Source: Rhodocytophaga rosea
GTDB taxonomy: Bacteria > Bacteroidota > Bacteroidia > Cytophagales > 172606-1
Length of the DNA: 64,000 nt
Reading direction: 5' to 3'
Assembly: GCF_010119975.1 (NCBI RefSeq)
Contig: NZ_CP048222.1
Span: forward strand, 6,734,501-6,798,500
In this document: one piece after another, positions 26,457-36,148 of the stretch
Numbering within the stretch: position 1 is the stretch's first letter
Layout of the letters: each line of letters opens with the position of its first letter
Position numbers and translations under genes: made by a program
Notes under the pieces: model-generated
Database searches by the model: none
Seen by the model: only the letters and a program-made list of their open reading frames with translations
What the model was told of the DNA's origin: nothing

Positions 26457-27391
26457 AAGTACACCAGGGATTAGATACATTTGTCAAACTACCATTCGCT
26501 GTCGTTACCAGTGGTACTTTCGATGGAGTTCATATTGGGCATCAGAAAATTCTTAACCGGCTTAAGGAAACCGCTCAGCAATATAATGGCGAAACCGTTG
26601 TAATTACCTACTGGCCTCATCCCAGGCTTATTGTTTCTACAGATAGTGCTGACCTAAAACTCCTTTCCACTATTGAAGAAAAAATAGATTTGCTGGCTAA
26701 ATATGGTATAGATCACCTGGTCATTATTCCCTTCACCAAAGAGTTTTCTCAACTTACTTCTGAACAATTTATTACCAACATTCTGGTTGAAAAAATTGGT
26801 ACAAAAAAACTCGTTATTGGGTATGATCATCGGTTTGGTAAGAATAGAGAAGGAAGTTTTGAGCATTTGCAGCAAAATGCCTCCCAATATGGATTTGAGG
26901 TAGAGGAGATACCCAGGCAGGATATTGAAGATGTGGGCGTAAGTTCTTCCAGAATACGTACGGCCCTGAGTACTGGTCATGTACATATAGCCAATGAATA
27001 CCTGGGAAATATGTACAGTCTTACTGGTAAAGTAGTGCATGGAGATAAACTTGGACGAACAATCGGCTTTCCTACAGCGAATCTGCAAATAGCAGAATCA
27101 TATAAATTGATTCCCATGGATGGAATTTATGCAGCCAGGATTGTCTGCCGAAGAAATATGTATGATGGCATGTTGTACATTGGGACCAGACCTACTTTAG
27201 AAAGTAAGATCCGCACCATTGAAGTTAATATTTTCAACTTTGATGAAAATATATATGGTGAAATTATTACTGTTTTTTTTGCTGAACTTATCCGGGAAGA
27301 TGAAAAGTTTTCTGATATAGCTGCCTTACAGGAAAAACTGTACAGCGACCGTAGAAAAGCCATAGACATACTCAGTAGCATAAGTAAATAA
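26453..27391 (+). CDS. ribF: Bifunctional riboflavin kinase / FAD synthetase
   Basis: A 312-residue enzyme that makes FMN and then FAD from riboflavin. The nucleotidyltransferase half has GTFDGVHIGHQKIL and GYDHRFGKNREGSF; the C-terminal kinase half starts near residue 190 with GRTIGFPTANL and has the Glu-containing ending TIEVNIFNF. Length and domain order are standard. A hairpin terminator follows at 27412-27446. Confidence 0.97.
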   Translation: MKVHQGLDTFVKLPFAVVTSGTFDGVHIGHQKILNRLKETAQQYNGETVVITYWPHPRLIVSTDSADLKLLSTIEEKIDLLAKYGIDHLVIIPFTKEFSQLTSEQFITNILVEKIGTKKLVIGYDHRFGKNREGSFEHLQQNASQYGFEVEEIPRQDIEDVGVSSSRIRTALSTGHVHIANEYLGNMYSLTGKVVHGDKLGRTIGFPTANLQIAESYKLIPMDGIYAARIVCRRNMYDGMLYIGTRPTLESKIRTIEVNIFNFDENIYGEIITVFFAELIREDEKFSDIAALQEKLYSDRRKAIDILSSISK

Positions 27392-27411
27392 TAACTTTCA
27401 GCCTTACATTA

Positions 27412-27446
27412 AAAAACCTGCCCCATTATAAAAGAGGCAGGTTTTT
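27412..27446. terminator. Bidirectional terminator between ribF and porV
   Basis: Arms 27412-27422 (AAAAACCTGCC) and 27436-27446 form an 11-bp stem with a 13-base loop and A/T tracts on both sides. It serves the converging ribF and porV transcripts. Confidence 0.85.
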
Positions 27447-27490
27447 ACTTTAAAATGCTTATAAGTTACTAAGTTATTAACGCTATAATT

Positions 27491-28666
27491 CTATTCACTT
27501 ACCGGCGCTTCTTCTTGATTGCTCTGTCCAAAGTTCAGGTGTAGTGTAAAACGCAGTGTATCGGCCAGTGGGCTATTAGCTCCTTTTTGCTGGGGAATCA
27601 GATAAGCAAAATCAAACCCTAATTTCTGGTAACGGATACCTACGCCTAAGGTAAAATACTTACGGTTGCCTTTATCACGGCTTTCGCTAAAATAACCAGC
27701 CCGTGCCGAAAACAAATCATTGTACCAGTATTCTAACCCGGTAGCAATGCTAACCTCCTCCAACTCCTCACTTATACCATCTGGCGCATCACCAAAAGAA
27801 CCTAAGGCTCCGCTGATAAATGTTTTATTGCTTCTGGTGCCATTAGCATTTGGCGTTGGCACCAGTAACTTATTAAAATCCAGTGCCCAGGTAATTTTGT
27901 TGTACGGATCAGCATTGAGAGTAATACCAGTACCTACTTTCAGATTGGTAGGAATGAATTCACGCTGGTCTCTGGTGGTATAAGATATTTTAGCCCCTAA
28001 ATTGGAAAGATTAGCCCCAAAAGCAAAATTTACATCATTACCAGAGATATTCAGATCTTTGTTGTAATAGAGGGCAACATCGCCTGAAGCAGTATTACCT
28101 GCTTTCACCTGCCCAACCGTATTGACAAAATTGAAATTTCCGGCCAGATTAGAATGGATAAAACGCAGGGCTACAGCCAGTCCGAGGTTATTAGATAATT
28201 TACGAGAGTATGTTCCGCCAATGGCAAATTCCCTGGAATTAAAATCCCTAATAGGATTACCATTTTCGTCCGTAAATTGAATATCGCCAAGGTTAAAATA
28301 GGTAAGGTTAACACCTATTGCCTGATTATTATCTACTTTGTAATAGCCATTCAAGGTTGAAATGGACATATCATTTACCAGATTACGCAGCCAGGGCGTA
28401 TAATTCACAGATAAACCAAATTTTTTATCGAGAAAAGCTAATTTGGCAGGATTCCAATAGATAGCATTGGCATCCGGTGAAATAGCAACGCCGGCATCAC
28501 CTAATGCACCCGAACGGGCATCGGGAGAGATGGTAAGAAAAGAAACAGGTGTGATAATAGCCCGTCTTGTTGTGTCCTGGCCTGAAAGAGATTGTGATGA
28601 CTGACCAAATACATTCGCTCCTATACAAACTGCTATCAGCAATAAAAAGGAATACTTATTTATCAT
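27491..28666 (-). CDS. porV: T9SS outer membrane protein PorV
   Basis: A 391-residue outer-membrane beta-barrel protein of the type IX secretion system. PorV (LptO) carries cargo proteins from the translocon to the attachment machinery and is part of the PorU-PorV sortase complex. The signal peptide is followed by the characteristic SFLTISPDARSGALGDAGVA and YWNPAKLAF motifs, and the barrel ends with SPLADTLRFTLHLNF. I chose the ATG at 28666 (MINKYSF) because it starts a proper signal peptide; an upstream in-frame ATG adds only 11 residues. porU is immediately upstream, the usual order. Confidence 0.97.
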   Translation of the reverse strand: MINKYSFLLLIAVCIGANVFGQSSQSLSGQDTTRRAIITPVSFLTISPDARSGALGDAGVAISPDANAIYWNPAKLAFLDKKFGLSVNYTPWLRNLVNDMSISTLNGYYKVDNNQAIGVNLTYFNLGDIQFTDENGNPIRDFNSREFAIGGTYSRKLSNNLGLAVALRFIHSNLAGNFNFVNTVGQVKAGNTASGDVALYYNKDLNISGNDVNFAFGANLSNLGAKISYTTRDQREFIPTNLKVGTGITLNADPYNKITWALDFNKLLVPTPNANGTRSNKTFISGALGSFGDAPDGISEELEEVSIATGLEYWYNDLFSARAGYFSESRDKGNRKYFTLGVGIRYQKLGFDFAYLIPQQKGANSPLADTLRFTLHLNFGQSNQEEAPVSE

Positions 28667-28818
28667 GTGAATTGTAAAATTGATGTGTAAATATAGCAAA
28701 GAAATCTAAAAAGGAATTTTCATGAATACAATTGTTTGAAAGGCAGTTTTTTGATATAAAAATTATGCAACCTTTAATTGAATAATTACTACAAAAGTAA
28801 TCGCCTAAAAACAAAAAT

Positions 28819-31800
28819 CTATTGAAAAATAACTAACCGGTTAAAAAGGTGGGTTTGAGAGCCATCTGCCATAGAACGAACAGACAGCTTATAAATGTAT
28901 ACGCCATTGTGTATTTTGTTATCATAATCTCCTTTTCCATCCCATCTTAAATCTTTGAATTGTTCCGGGCTTGCATAAGCTATGGTATGTAGCGTTTTAA
29001 TGATTTGTCCGGAAAGTGAGTAAATGTCAACAGTAATTTCTAAGTCTTCTCCAGCCCGGTTATGGTCGAACTGAAATTGAGTAAAATCACGGAATGGATT
29101 AGGTACATTGAGAACATTCCTCAGGGCTATGGCTTCACTATTTGCTACAATAAAACGAATATCCGCCTGGGAAGAATTATTGTAGGTATCCCAGGCTTTA
29201 AGCGTGAGGGTATAGGAGCCGGGAGCAAGGTTTTTAAAAGGATAATAGATCTGACCCTTTCGATAATCATCTATGGAAGCAGTATAATATTCATTCAATA
29301 CAATTTCCTCAGACGTTGAGTGTAAAGTAGCTGTAATCCCGTGCCCGATCCCAGTTTGCGTAACATTAATTCCATTTTCATCAGATAACAAAGCCATCAG
29401 AGCAGTGTTAGAACCGGTAATACTTCCATCCACAAAGGTAGTGTCGTTCATAAACAAGCGAATCAATGGAGGTGTCTGGTCGGGGTTGATAAGTGGAATA
29501 CTGCCACCGATCATTACTTGCTGTGAACCGTTTGCATCCTGTCCAGTTTCATTCTGGGCATACATACTGATTTTTCCGGCATCGAAACGGTAATCAATAT
29601 CTTTAGGTACAACGAAGTTCAACTCAAATACACCGTTCTTTACACTAACTTTTCCTTCAAATAAAATATTCTGTTGCACCTTAAAATTCATTCTGGCGCT
29701 CCGCTCGGTTCCAAGAGTGGTAAGGGTACTCTTTTTATCGAAAACAGTGGCATAGAGCAGGCCATTAAACTCACTTTGTAATTGCCCTGAAAAACGGTCT
29801 TGTAGATATCCTTCAATGGAAACTTTACTTAATGCTTTTAAGGTATCTGCTCCGGCACTTATATCCTTCTTATTAATCTTACTGATGCTGATGTTTTGTT
29901 CAGGATAAGCCAATCGCATGGATGGATCGCCAAGCAATGCAAAATTCCGGTTGATGCTGCCGCTGAGACTATTGTTTTTTGTATGTTTCATCACATCTCC
30001 CAGCCTTGGCATTTGTCCATTCTGAGGTTCAAAAACGGCTGAATAGAAAGCTGTATTGAGGGCATAGTTTGTGTTAGAAAACACTGGCCTGGTTGTGGTA
30101 ATCAATCCGATTGCACCACCTTTGGCATGTAATAATGCATATTCAGCCCCTGATGTACGTACAGGATCATCATAACGGCCAAATTCGCACGTTGCAGTTA
30201 CCATCAAAGGTAAGTATATATTATTCCATTCATTTATTTGCGGAATACTCAGAATCTGTTCCTGCGACCAGCCAATTTCTCCGCCATGCCCGGTATAATT
30301 CAATATGAAGCTGCCTTTGTCTATGGCTTTATCAATAGCTTTTTGTACTTCCGGAGCTGTTTGTCCATTGGCGTTGGACACCTGTGGATAGGCATCCATA
30401 AAAATTTTATTGATATTAAATGCAGGATATTTAGCTGCAATTTGCTCAGCCAGCCGGTCAGCATCCAGTTGATGGGTATTATTATCTCCATCGTCGGCCA
30501 CAAAACTTAGCTGGTTGCGCCATTTACCCAATGTTTTAGTATCAGTAGCATATCGAATGAGTTTAGACATTACATTACTTGCCTCTTCAACAGATTTTAC
30601 AGGCAACCTGCCTACAGCAATATCCATGATATGGTCTCCTTGCGTATTTTCTGTCCATTCACCCTCATTGTCATCCATAAATCCGTAATAATCATCCGAA
30701 GAGTAGCTAAAAATAGGGTGAAGCGATTCCCGTGATTCATAAATAGGAACAAAATTCGTATGGGGTGAAATCCGGTTTTTATAATCGTATGAGGCATCAC
30801 CTACTAACAATACATATTGCAAAGATTGATTCCTTGTATATAAATACCTGATAAAATCCCTGATGGCACTTACATCCTGCCTGCCAGATGAAAACTCATT
30901 ATAAATCTCATCAAGGGTTGCTACTTCCGTTTGCAAGCCATCATGACTTTTCCGGAAATCTGCCAGCTTGATTGCCTGTTCTTTAAAAATGCCAGGTGTG
31001 ATAATTAAGAATTGTGGAGTAGAAAGGGCATGTAAATTCTGGTTAGCTATCCGTTGTACAGAAACCGGATTGTCGAACGAAGTACCAGAAAATAGTATAT
31101 ATTCTTTCAACGAACCGGCATTAGTTCCGGCTTTTGCTCCAAATACTGCCGTAGAACCTGTTAAAGCATAGATTTGGTTTGCCGGAATCTGCGGATTGGT
31201 AATATCCCATATATTCAACTGACTAGTGGCATCTTTAATAATATAATTCACCTCTTCATATTCCATACTCTCCAAAGCCATGAAAGTTGTTTGGTCAGCA
31301 TATGCTTTTAATTCCCGTTTTACTTGTAATCCGGCAAAATTCAAATAACCAGCAGCATCTGTTAAGCCTTTTTTATCATACGTATAAGTCAGTTTCAGAT
31401 TATCGGTGGCGGGTGCTAACACAGTAAATGTATTGGTTCGGTTAACACCTTTTACATCGTATGTACCTGAAGACACGCCTGGCAAAGAATGCGAACCTGC
31501 TTCCTGTCCATTGAGGGCAAGCGAAAATTGAGTGCTACCCGAAGCCTGTGCCATTACAGCAGAAGTAATTTTGATTTCTGAGCCTGCTACTAAACCGGTT
31601 ACCGGAAAATCAATATGCTGCGTAACGGTAAAATCAAATTTTTCACCATACCACTCTCTTCCCGACTGAATCTGGTTGGTTAATTCTTTTTCATGGAATA
31701 GGTAGTCATCAAATGAGGTAATGGTGTGCACAGCATTGCTTTCACTTTCTTGTTCCTCGATTCGTAAACCTGGGGTATCGCTAACGGTTAAGAAGTAAAA

Positions 31801-32211
31801 AGTAGTATCGCTGTATAGATTGGTTTGATGCCTGAATATTTTTTGGGTGGTATCGTAATACACAGCATGAGGACTTTGCGCATAAAAAAGTATATAATCC
31901 GCATTGTCAAACCTGCCATCTGCTTCTCCTTCTACAAATATTGCATTTTCCGGAAGGTCGGCAGGCCGGGACATATGATTGGCTTGTGGAAGCATTCCGC
32001 CTCCATACCCATATAAGTGGATATTTTGTGGATTTAAAGCGGCGGTATTTATCCCGGCTTTTTGCAGGAAAGAAAGATCTATTTTATAAATACCAGCTTT
32101 GCTTACAGCTATTTTATACCATTCTCCACTGGCCAGTACAGAATTTTGCGCAAGCAGGGAAACTGGCAGCAAACTAAGAATCAGACCAATCAGCAAACGG
32201 AAAGAGGGCAT
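28819..32211 (-). CDS. porU: T9SS sortase PorU
   Basis: A 1130-residue cysteine-protease-like (gingipain, C25) sortase that removes the C-terminal signal of T9SS cargo and attaches the cargo to lipopolysaccharide at the cell surface. A signal peptide (1-21) is followed by beta domains, the protease domain with His642 (NYTGHGGEIGW) and Cys675 (VTATCEFGRY), and a C-terminal T9SS-like domain with VLNVPNPFRDFTQF. The length is normal for the family. The gene lies upstream of porV in the same direction with 119 bases between them. A -7 box is seen at 32248-32255. Confidence 0.97.
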   Translation of the reverse strand: MPSFRLLIGLILSLLPVSLLAQNSVLASGEWYKIAVSKAGIYKIDLSFLQKAGINTAALNPQNIHLYGYGGGMLPQANHMSRPADLPENAIFVEGEADGRFDNADYILFYAQSPHAVYYDTTQKIFRHQTNLYSDTTFYFLTVSDTPGLRIEEQESESNAVHTITSFDDYLFHEKELTNQIQSGREWYGEKFDFTVTQHIDFPVTGLVAGSEIKITSAVMAQASGSTQFSLALNGQEAGSHSLPGVSSGTYDVKGVNRTNTFTVLAPATDNLKLTYTYDKKGLTDAAGYLNFAGLQVKRELKAYADQTTFMALESMEYEEVNYIIKDATSQLNIWDITNPQIPANQIYALTGSTAVFGAKAGTNAGSLKEYILFSGTSFDNPVSVQRIANQNLHALSTPQFLIITPGIFKEQAIKLADFRKSHDGLQTEVATLDEIYNEFSSGRQDVSAIRDFIRYLYTRNQSLQYVLLVGDASYDYKNRISPHTNFVPIYESRESLHPIFSYSSDDYYGFMDDNEGEWTENTQGDHIMDIAVGRLPVKSVEEASNVMSKLIRYATDTKTLGKWRNQLSFVADDGDNNTHQLDADRLAEQIAAKYPAFNINKIFMDAYPQVSNANGQTAPEVQKAIDKAIDKGSFILNYTGHGGEIGWSQEQILSIPQINEWNNIYLPLMVTATCEFGRYDDPVRTSGAEYALLHAKGGAIGLITTTRPVFSNTNYALNTAFYSAVFEPQNGQMPRLGDVMKHTKNNSLSGSINRNFALLGDPSMRLAYPEQNISISKINKKDISAGADTLKALSKVSIEGYLQDRFSGQLQSEFNGLLYATVFDKKSTLTTLGTERSARMNFKVQQNILFEGKVSVKNGVFELNFVVPKDIDYRFDAGKISMYAQNETGQDANGSQQVMIGGSIPLINPDQTPPLIRLFMNDTTFVDGSITGSNTALMALLSDENGINVTQTGIGHGITATLHSTSEEIVLNEYYTASIDDYRKGQIYYPFKNLAPGSYTLTLKAWDTYNNSSQADIRFIVANSEAIALRNVLNVPNPFRDFTQFQFDHNRAGEDLEITVDIYSLSGQIIKTLHTIAYASPEQFKDLRWDGKGDYDNKIHNGVYIYKLSVRSMADGSQTHLFNRLVIFQ

Positions 32212-32247
32212 TGGGCAAGAAGAGTAAACAAGAATAGATACAATTTA

Positions 32248-32255
32248 CAAAATTA
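32248..32255 (-). promoter_or_regulatory. Likely porU promoter -7 box
   Basis: On the minus strand TAATTTTG (32248-32255) matches TAnnTTTG, about 37 bases upstream of the porU start. The -33 TTTG is not clear, so this is a moderate call. Confidence 0.5.
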
Positions 32256-32454
32256 AGTACTTTGTACACTAGCTCTACTATTTATAACGCCTAAAGGCTT
32301 GTAACAAATATAGGCTTTTTGTCTGTTGTCTTATTCCTATCGCCTGTTATGGCTAACGTGTATTCTCTTTCTCGTTACAGAATTTCATCCGCCCTGCCAT
32401 TATCGTCCTGAAGGAAAATAGTTGCCCCGATATTAATTTTCCGGAAATAAAAAT

Positions 32455-32912
32455 ATGTTTACCAAGACTTAGAAAAGCTTTTATCGCTTTTAGAAGTACA
32501 TTTCCGCTACATAGAAACTGTTTTATCACAAATAGAAAAACTTATATCGAACATAGAAATCGTTTTCCCGCACATAGAAAACTATTTCACATCCTTAGAA
32601 ATACTTTTAGCGGACTTAGAAATCGTTTTGCTGCAAATAGAAGCTAGTTTGTCGCACTTCGAAATACTTTTGTCGTATATAGAAATTGTTTTGCCGAACT
32701 TAGAAACAGATTTGTCGGACATAGAAATTATTTTATCAGACTCAGAAGTAGTTATATCGTCCTTAGAAATATTTTTGTCAGCCATAGAAGCCATTCTCAC
32801 GGACTTAGTGATGATTATATCAGTCTTGGAAATATTCATTATACCTTTAGCTCTGAAATCTACCTATTCAAAATGGATTAAGGCCGATATAGAAAGAATT
32901 AGGACAGAGTAA
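32455..32912 (+). pseudogene. Frameshifted gene for a Leu/Ile heptad-repeat protein
   Basis: An open stretch of about 150 codons (32453-32912, no stop) encodes repeated seven-residue units of the form L-S-x-I/L-E-x-I/V. Glu occurs at the fifth place of 16 of 17 units and hydrophobic residues at places 1, 4 and 7, as in a long amphipathic helix. There is no ATG in this frame. An ATG at 32455 reads M-F-T-K and reaches a stop at codon 6; inserting one base near 32466 would join it to the open frame at DLEKLLSLLE. I read this as a recently broken gene. The stop is followed 23 bases later by a hairpin terminator, which supports the plus strand being genic. No family is recognised. Confidence 0.5.
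32481..32837. repeat. Seventeen degenerate 21-bp tandem repeats
   Basis: Seventeen units of exactly 21 bp with consensus close to TTTTRTCGNACWTAGAAATNG. The core TAGAA (GAA codon) is nearly invariant while other positions drift, mainly at wobble sites. On the minus strand the array can also be read as Ser-Ile-Ser-Lys type heptads, but that frame stops mid-array near 32582. Confidence 0.95.
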
Positions 32913-32934
32913 GTGAATTATGAATGGCTTATAA

Positions 32935-32970
32935 AACAAAAAGCCACTGACAAATCAGTGGCTTTTTGTT
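32935..32970. terminator. Bidirectional terminator
   Basis: A perfect 16-bp stem (32935-32950 with 32955-32970, AACAAAAAGCCACTGA and its complement) with a 4-base loop. It ends the htrA transcript on the minus strand and lies just after the repeat gene on the plus strand. Confidence 0.9.
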
Positions 32971-32986
32971 AATATATTATGAAGGA

Positions 32987-34474
32987 TTACATACCAAAGG
33001 CATAGTAATATTTCTCAGAATCGCCAGGATAGACACCTTCCAGCATTACACCTCCGTCTGTATCTTCAAGCGCTTTTACCAATTCTTCTACCGTACGTAC
33101 CGGAGTCCGGTTTACTTTGGTAATAATAAAACCTTCTTTAATATCAGTTTGAGAACGCAACTTACCAGAGTATAACTCATTGATTTGCACACCACCTGAG
33201 ATGTTCAGTTTTTTAGCTTCTTCTGAAGAAACACTGTTCATGTCCGCACCCAGTTCTCTGAGGGTTTCACTATTATTGGCTTTCACCAATTCTGTTTTAC
33301 CGGCTGAATTTTTTAGTAATACATTAATGTTTTTTTCTTTGCCATCTCTGTTTACCAATACCTGTACTTTGCTTCCAGGTTTAAAAGAACTAATAGTTTC
33401 CTGCAACTGAGCTACAGAGTTAACAGATCGTTCATTTACTTTCAGAATTACGTCTCCTTTTTCCAGACCGGCAGATTTAGCAGAACCACCTTCAACGAGG
33501 CTTTCAATATACACTCCATGTGTAACATCTGCTCCTGTTTCTTTAGCCAGTTTGCTGTCCATATCACGGATATATACACCTAAAGAAGCTCTTTGTACTT
33601 TACCAAATTCAATTAAATCTTCTACTACACGGCTTACAATGCTGGTAGGAACAGCAAATGAATATCCGGCAAACGTACCTGTTTCAGAAAAAATCGCTGT
33701 ATTGATACCAACAAGTTCACCATTGAGGTTTACCAGCGCACCACCACTGTTACCAGGGTTTACTGCCGCATCCGTTTGAATAAACGACTCTACAGAACCT
33801 TCTTTCTGGATGATACGGTTTCTACCTTTGGCACTCACAATACCAGCTGTAACGGTAGATGACAAGTTAAACGGATTACCTACCGCCAATACCCACTGGC
33901 CCACTTTAATATCGTCGGAATTAGCTAAAGGAAGCTTAGGCAAACCCTTTGCATCGATCTGAATCAGTGCAATATCAGTAGATGGATCAGCACCAATCAC
34001 TTTGGCTTTATAAGAACGTTTATCGTATAAAGTTACTTCCAGTTCGCTGGAGCCTTCAATTACGTGGTTATTGGTTACAATGTATCCGTTGTCGCTGATT
34101 ATTACACCAGAACCACTCGCTTGTCCATATCTGGGAGCCTCTTCTAAACCGCCAAACTGGTCTCCGAAAAATTCTCTGAGTTGTGGCGGAATAGATTGTG
34201 CCCTTCCTGAACTATTGCTTTTCATTGTAGATTTAATGTGTACTACTGCCGGCGTTACTTTCTCTGCGGCATATGAAAAGTCTACTTGTAATGTTCCATC
34301 CGGGTTTTTGGCTAAATTTGAGGCCATCCGGCTATATGTTACCGGTGCCTTCTCGATAACTACCTTGTTCTCGTTATCATCTTTAAACGCCTGGCTTGCT
34401 CCAAAAGTAATAGCGCCACCCAGAACAGCTGCTAAAACGGTTTTTCCAAAATCTCTCATGCTTTTATGAATCAA
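32987..34474 (-). CDS. Do-family serine protease (DegP/HtrA-like)
   Basis: A 495-residue periplasmic protease and chaperone with an N-terminal signal or anchor (about 10-30), a trypsin-like domain and two PDZ domains. The catalytic triad is His137 (VTNNHVIEG), Asp167 (PSTDIALIQ) and Ser243 (NPGNSGGAL). PDZ1 spans about 275-375 and PDZ2 about 395-490. Such proteins degrade misfolded envelope proteins. An alternative start five codons later (34459, MRDFG) is equally plausible. The neighbouring T9SS genes fit a role in envelope quality control, which is inference from context. Confidence 0.96.
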   Translation of the reverse strand: MIHKSMRDFGKTVLAAVLGGAITFGASQAFKDDNENKVVIEKAPVTYSRMASNLAKNPDGTLQVDFSYAAEKVTPAVVHIKSTMKSNSSGRAQSIPPQLREFFGDQFGGLEEAPRYGQASGSGVIISDNGYIVTNNHVIEGSSELEVTLYDKRSYKAKVIGADPSTDIALIQIDAKGLPKLPLANSDDIKVGQWVLAVGNPFNLSSTVTAGIVSAKGRNRIIQKEGSVESFIQTDAAVNPGNSGGALVNLNGELVGINTAIFSETGTFAGYSFAVPTSIVSRVVEDLIEFGKVQRASLGVYIRDMDSKLAKETGADVTHGVYIESLVEGGSAKSAGLEKGDVILKVNERSVNSVAQLQETISSFKPGSKVQVLVNRDGKEKNINVLLKNSAGKTELVKANNSETLRELGADMNSVSSEEAKKLNISGGVQINELYSGKLRSQTDIKEGFIITKVNRTPVRTVEELVKALEDTDGGVMLEGVYPGDSEKYYYAFGM

Positions 34475-34840
34475 AATGAATGTTTAAAATTTAATTATTT
34501 TGAGTATTCTGTGTTTTTCATAACGTGATGTTTAATTCTATAGTATCACTTACTTCTGCCACTCTATAATTAGCATACGTAATGGATAAAATATGTTACA
34601 GAATGCTGATAATAAAGAAAATATTATGCCAGAAAGCAAGTAAATACTGCTTATTTAACACTTTTTAACACAGTTATGTTCTATAGAATTACACAATTAA
34701 TGCCGTCGTTACCACTCATCCTGCGTATTGGCATTTTGTGTTATTTTTATTCCTTTGGTATAAAAATTATGTTTCCTGGGTATATTTGTTACCGAAGTAA
34801 AGGCTATGATAGTTAGATACATTCAATTATATTTATATGT
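34475..34840. other. Divergent gap between htrA and tlpA-like gene
   Basis: About 365 bases with divergent promoters. A TATATTTG -7 box (34781-34788) with TTTG at 34754-34757 (spacing 23, longer than ideal) points to the thioredoxin-like gene. Nothing else stands out. Confidence 0.6.
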
Positions 34841-35461
34841 ATGAAAACAATTGTAAAGAAAGAATTTGCCAGCTGGTTTGTCATCTTATCTGTCATCTTT
34901 ACCATTTACCTGACAGGATTGCAAACAGAAGTACTTGGCCGCGTACAACAAATGGTGCTGGCTACCGGCCTCATTAAGCCTGAACTAAAAAATGATGTAG
35001 CTAGTGATAGTAATGCAGCGTATGTTATAAGTCAAGCGGAGGCTGGACATGATTTTCCTTTGCTTACCTTAGATGGAAAATCTGCTAACTTAAAAGAGTT
35101 TAAAGGCAAGGTTATATTTATAAATTTATGGGCTACCTGGTGTCCGCCTTGCATCGCGGAGATGCCTAATATTCATAAATTGTATGAAAGAACATCAACT
35201 GAAGATGTTGCTTTTGTAATGCTTTCTTTAGATGAAGATTTTGAGAAAGCCAGAAAGTTTGTGAAGAGAAAAGAATACACTTTTCCTGTATATGGCGTAA
35301 AAGAAAGCTTACCTATAGAATTTGAAACAACTATAATTCCGACTACTTATGTGATTGACCGGAATGGAAAAATAGTGCTCCGCAAGGAAGGAATGGCTAA
35401 ATATGATACCGATGAATTCCGAACTTTTCTGGATAAGCTCATTAAGTCAAAAGCTCAGTGA
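34841..35461 (+). CDS. TlpA-family thiol-disulfide oxidoreductase
   Basis: A 206-residue exported thioredoxin-fold protein with a membrane anchor (about 10-26). The active site is WATWCPPC (Cys101, Cys104) in a VIFINLWATWCPP setting. It is likely to keep periplasmic proteins reduced, as in cytochrome c assembly or general repair. The domain spans about 65-200, and the length is normal. It is a single gene with its own promoter. Confidence 0.94.
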   Translation: MKTIVKKEFASWFVILSVIFTIYLTGLQTEVLGRVQQMVLATGLIKPELKNDVASDSNAAYVISQAEAGHDFPLLTLDGKSANLKEFKGKVIFINLWATWCPPCIAEMPNIHKLYERTSTEDVAFVMLSLDEDFEKARKFVKRKEYTFPVYGVKESLPIEFETTIIPTTYVIDRNGKIVLRKEGMAKYDTDEFRTFLDKLIKSKAQ

Positions 35462-35812
35462 TGATATTAGACCATCCTTTATTTTGTTTCCTACCATGGT
35501 CTGATCAGCTTCGAATTAAGATTATCTTCTGTCGTTTTTACTTACCGACGGCCTGCTATAGTAGGAAGATATGTGTGATATCTTTTTCGCAAGTAAGATC
35601 AATGAAATAAAATTTAAAAATTAATAGATGGAGTATCATTTTTTTCGTTGAATAAAGTGAAGAAATAATCCGGATTTTTTTATTGATACTCTAATATTAT
35701 TTTCCTAATTTGGAAGTGCTTAATAACAAAAAGTTGAAATTTTAAGTATAAAATATATTCTCTTTCAGTTGAATTTGCGTAGTATGATGTACATTTCAAT
35801 CACCTTAATGCC
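35462..35812. other. Gap after tlpA-like gene
   Basis: About 350 bases, AT-rich, with no open frame or strong hairpin that I can support. The stretch just before 35813 presumably carries the promoter of the next small gene. Confidence 0.5.
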
Positions 35813-36058
35813 ATGACTGTCAAATACCTGTTTCTTTGGATATTGAGCTTTGCTACCGTAACCTGGATATTAATAAAGGCCCTCCGCAAAAGTTATTTTC
35901 CGCCTAATAATGATGATGATGGCGGCACTCCGGTAGATATAAACCTGCCTGTTTATGATCCTCCCAGTGGCAATGGACTAGACGATTTATTGGTAGACAG
36001 ACCACCTAAAAATCTGGGCGATTCGCCAACCCGGCCTATTCCCCAACGTATGCGGTGA
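35813..36058 (+). CDS. Small single-helix membrane protein
   Basis: An 81-residue product with one membrane helix (about 5-22) followed by an acidic, Pro- and Gly-rich tail (NDDDGGTPVDINLPVYDP). No family is recognised. The composition suggests a tail exposed to one side of the membrane, perhaps as an adaptor. A strong terminator follows directly. Confidence 0.6.
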   Translation: MTVKYLFLWILSFATVTWILIKALRKSYFPPNNDDDGGTPVDINLPVYDPPSGNGLDDLLVDRPPKNLGDSPTRPIPQRMR

Positions 36059-36070
36059 ATGTATAACTTT

Positions 36071-36108
36071 AAAAAATCCGCCCGGTTTATATACCGGGCG
36101 GATTTTTT
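36071..36108. terminator. Bidirectional terminator
   Basis: A 16-bp perfect stem (36071-36086 with 36093-36108, AAAAAATCCGCCCGGT and its complement) and a 6-base loop. It separates the small membrane gene from the converging SDR gene. Confidence 0.9.
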
Positions 36109-36148
36109 ATTGACTATTTGCAAACAAGAAAGTTTCCAGAAAAATACT

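Noticed and set aside
32582-32839. Minus-strand reading of the 21-bp repeat array as a Ser-Lys-rich heptad protein with its own ATG.
   Set aside because: That frame stops in the middle of the array, while the plus strand stays open throughout, has a hydrophobic heptad pattern and is followed by a terminator.
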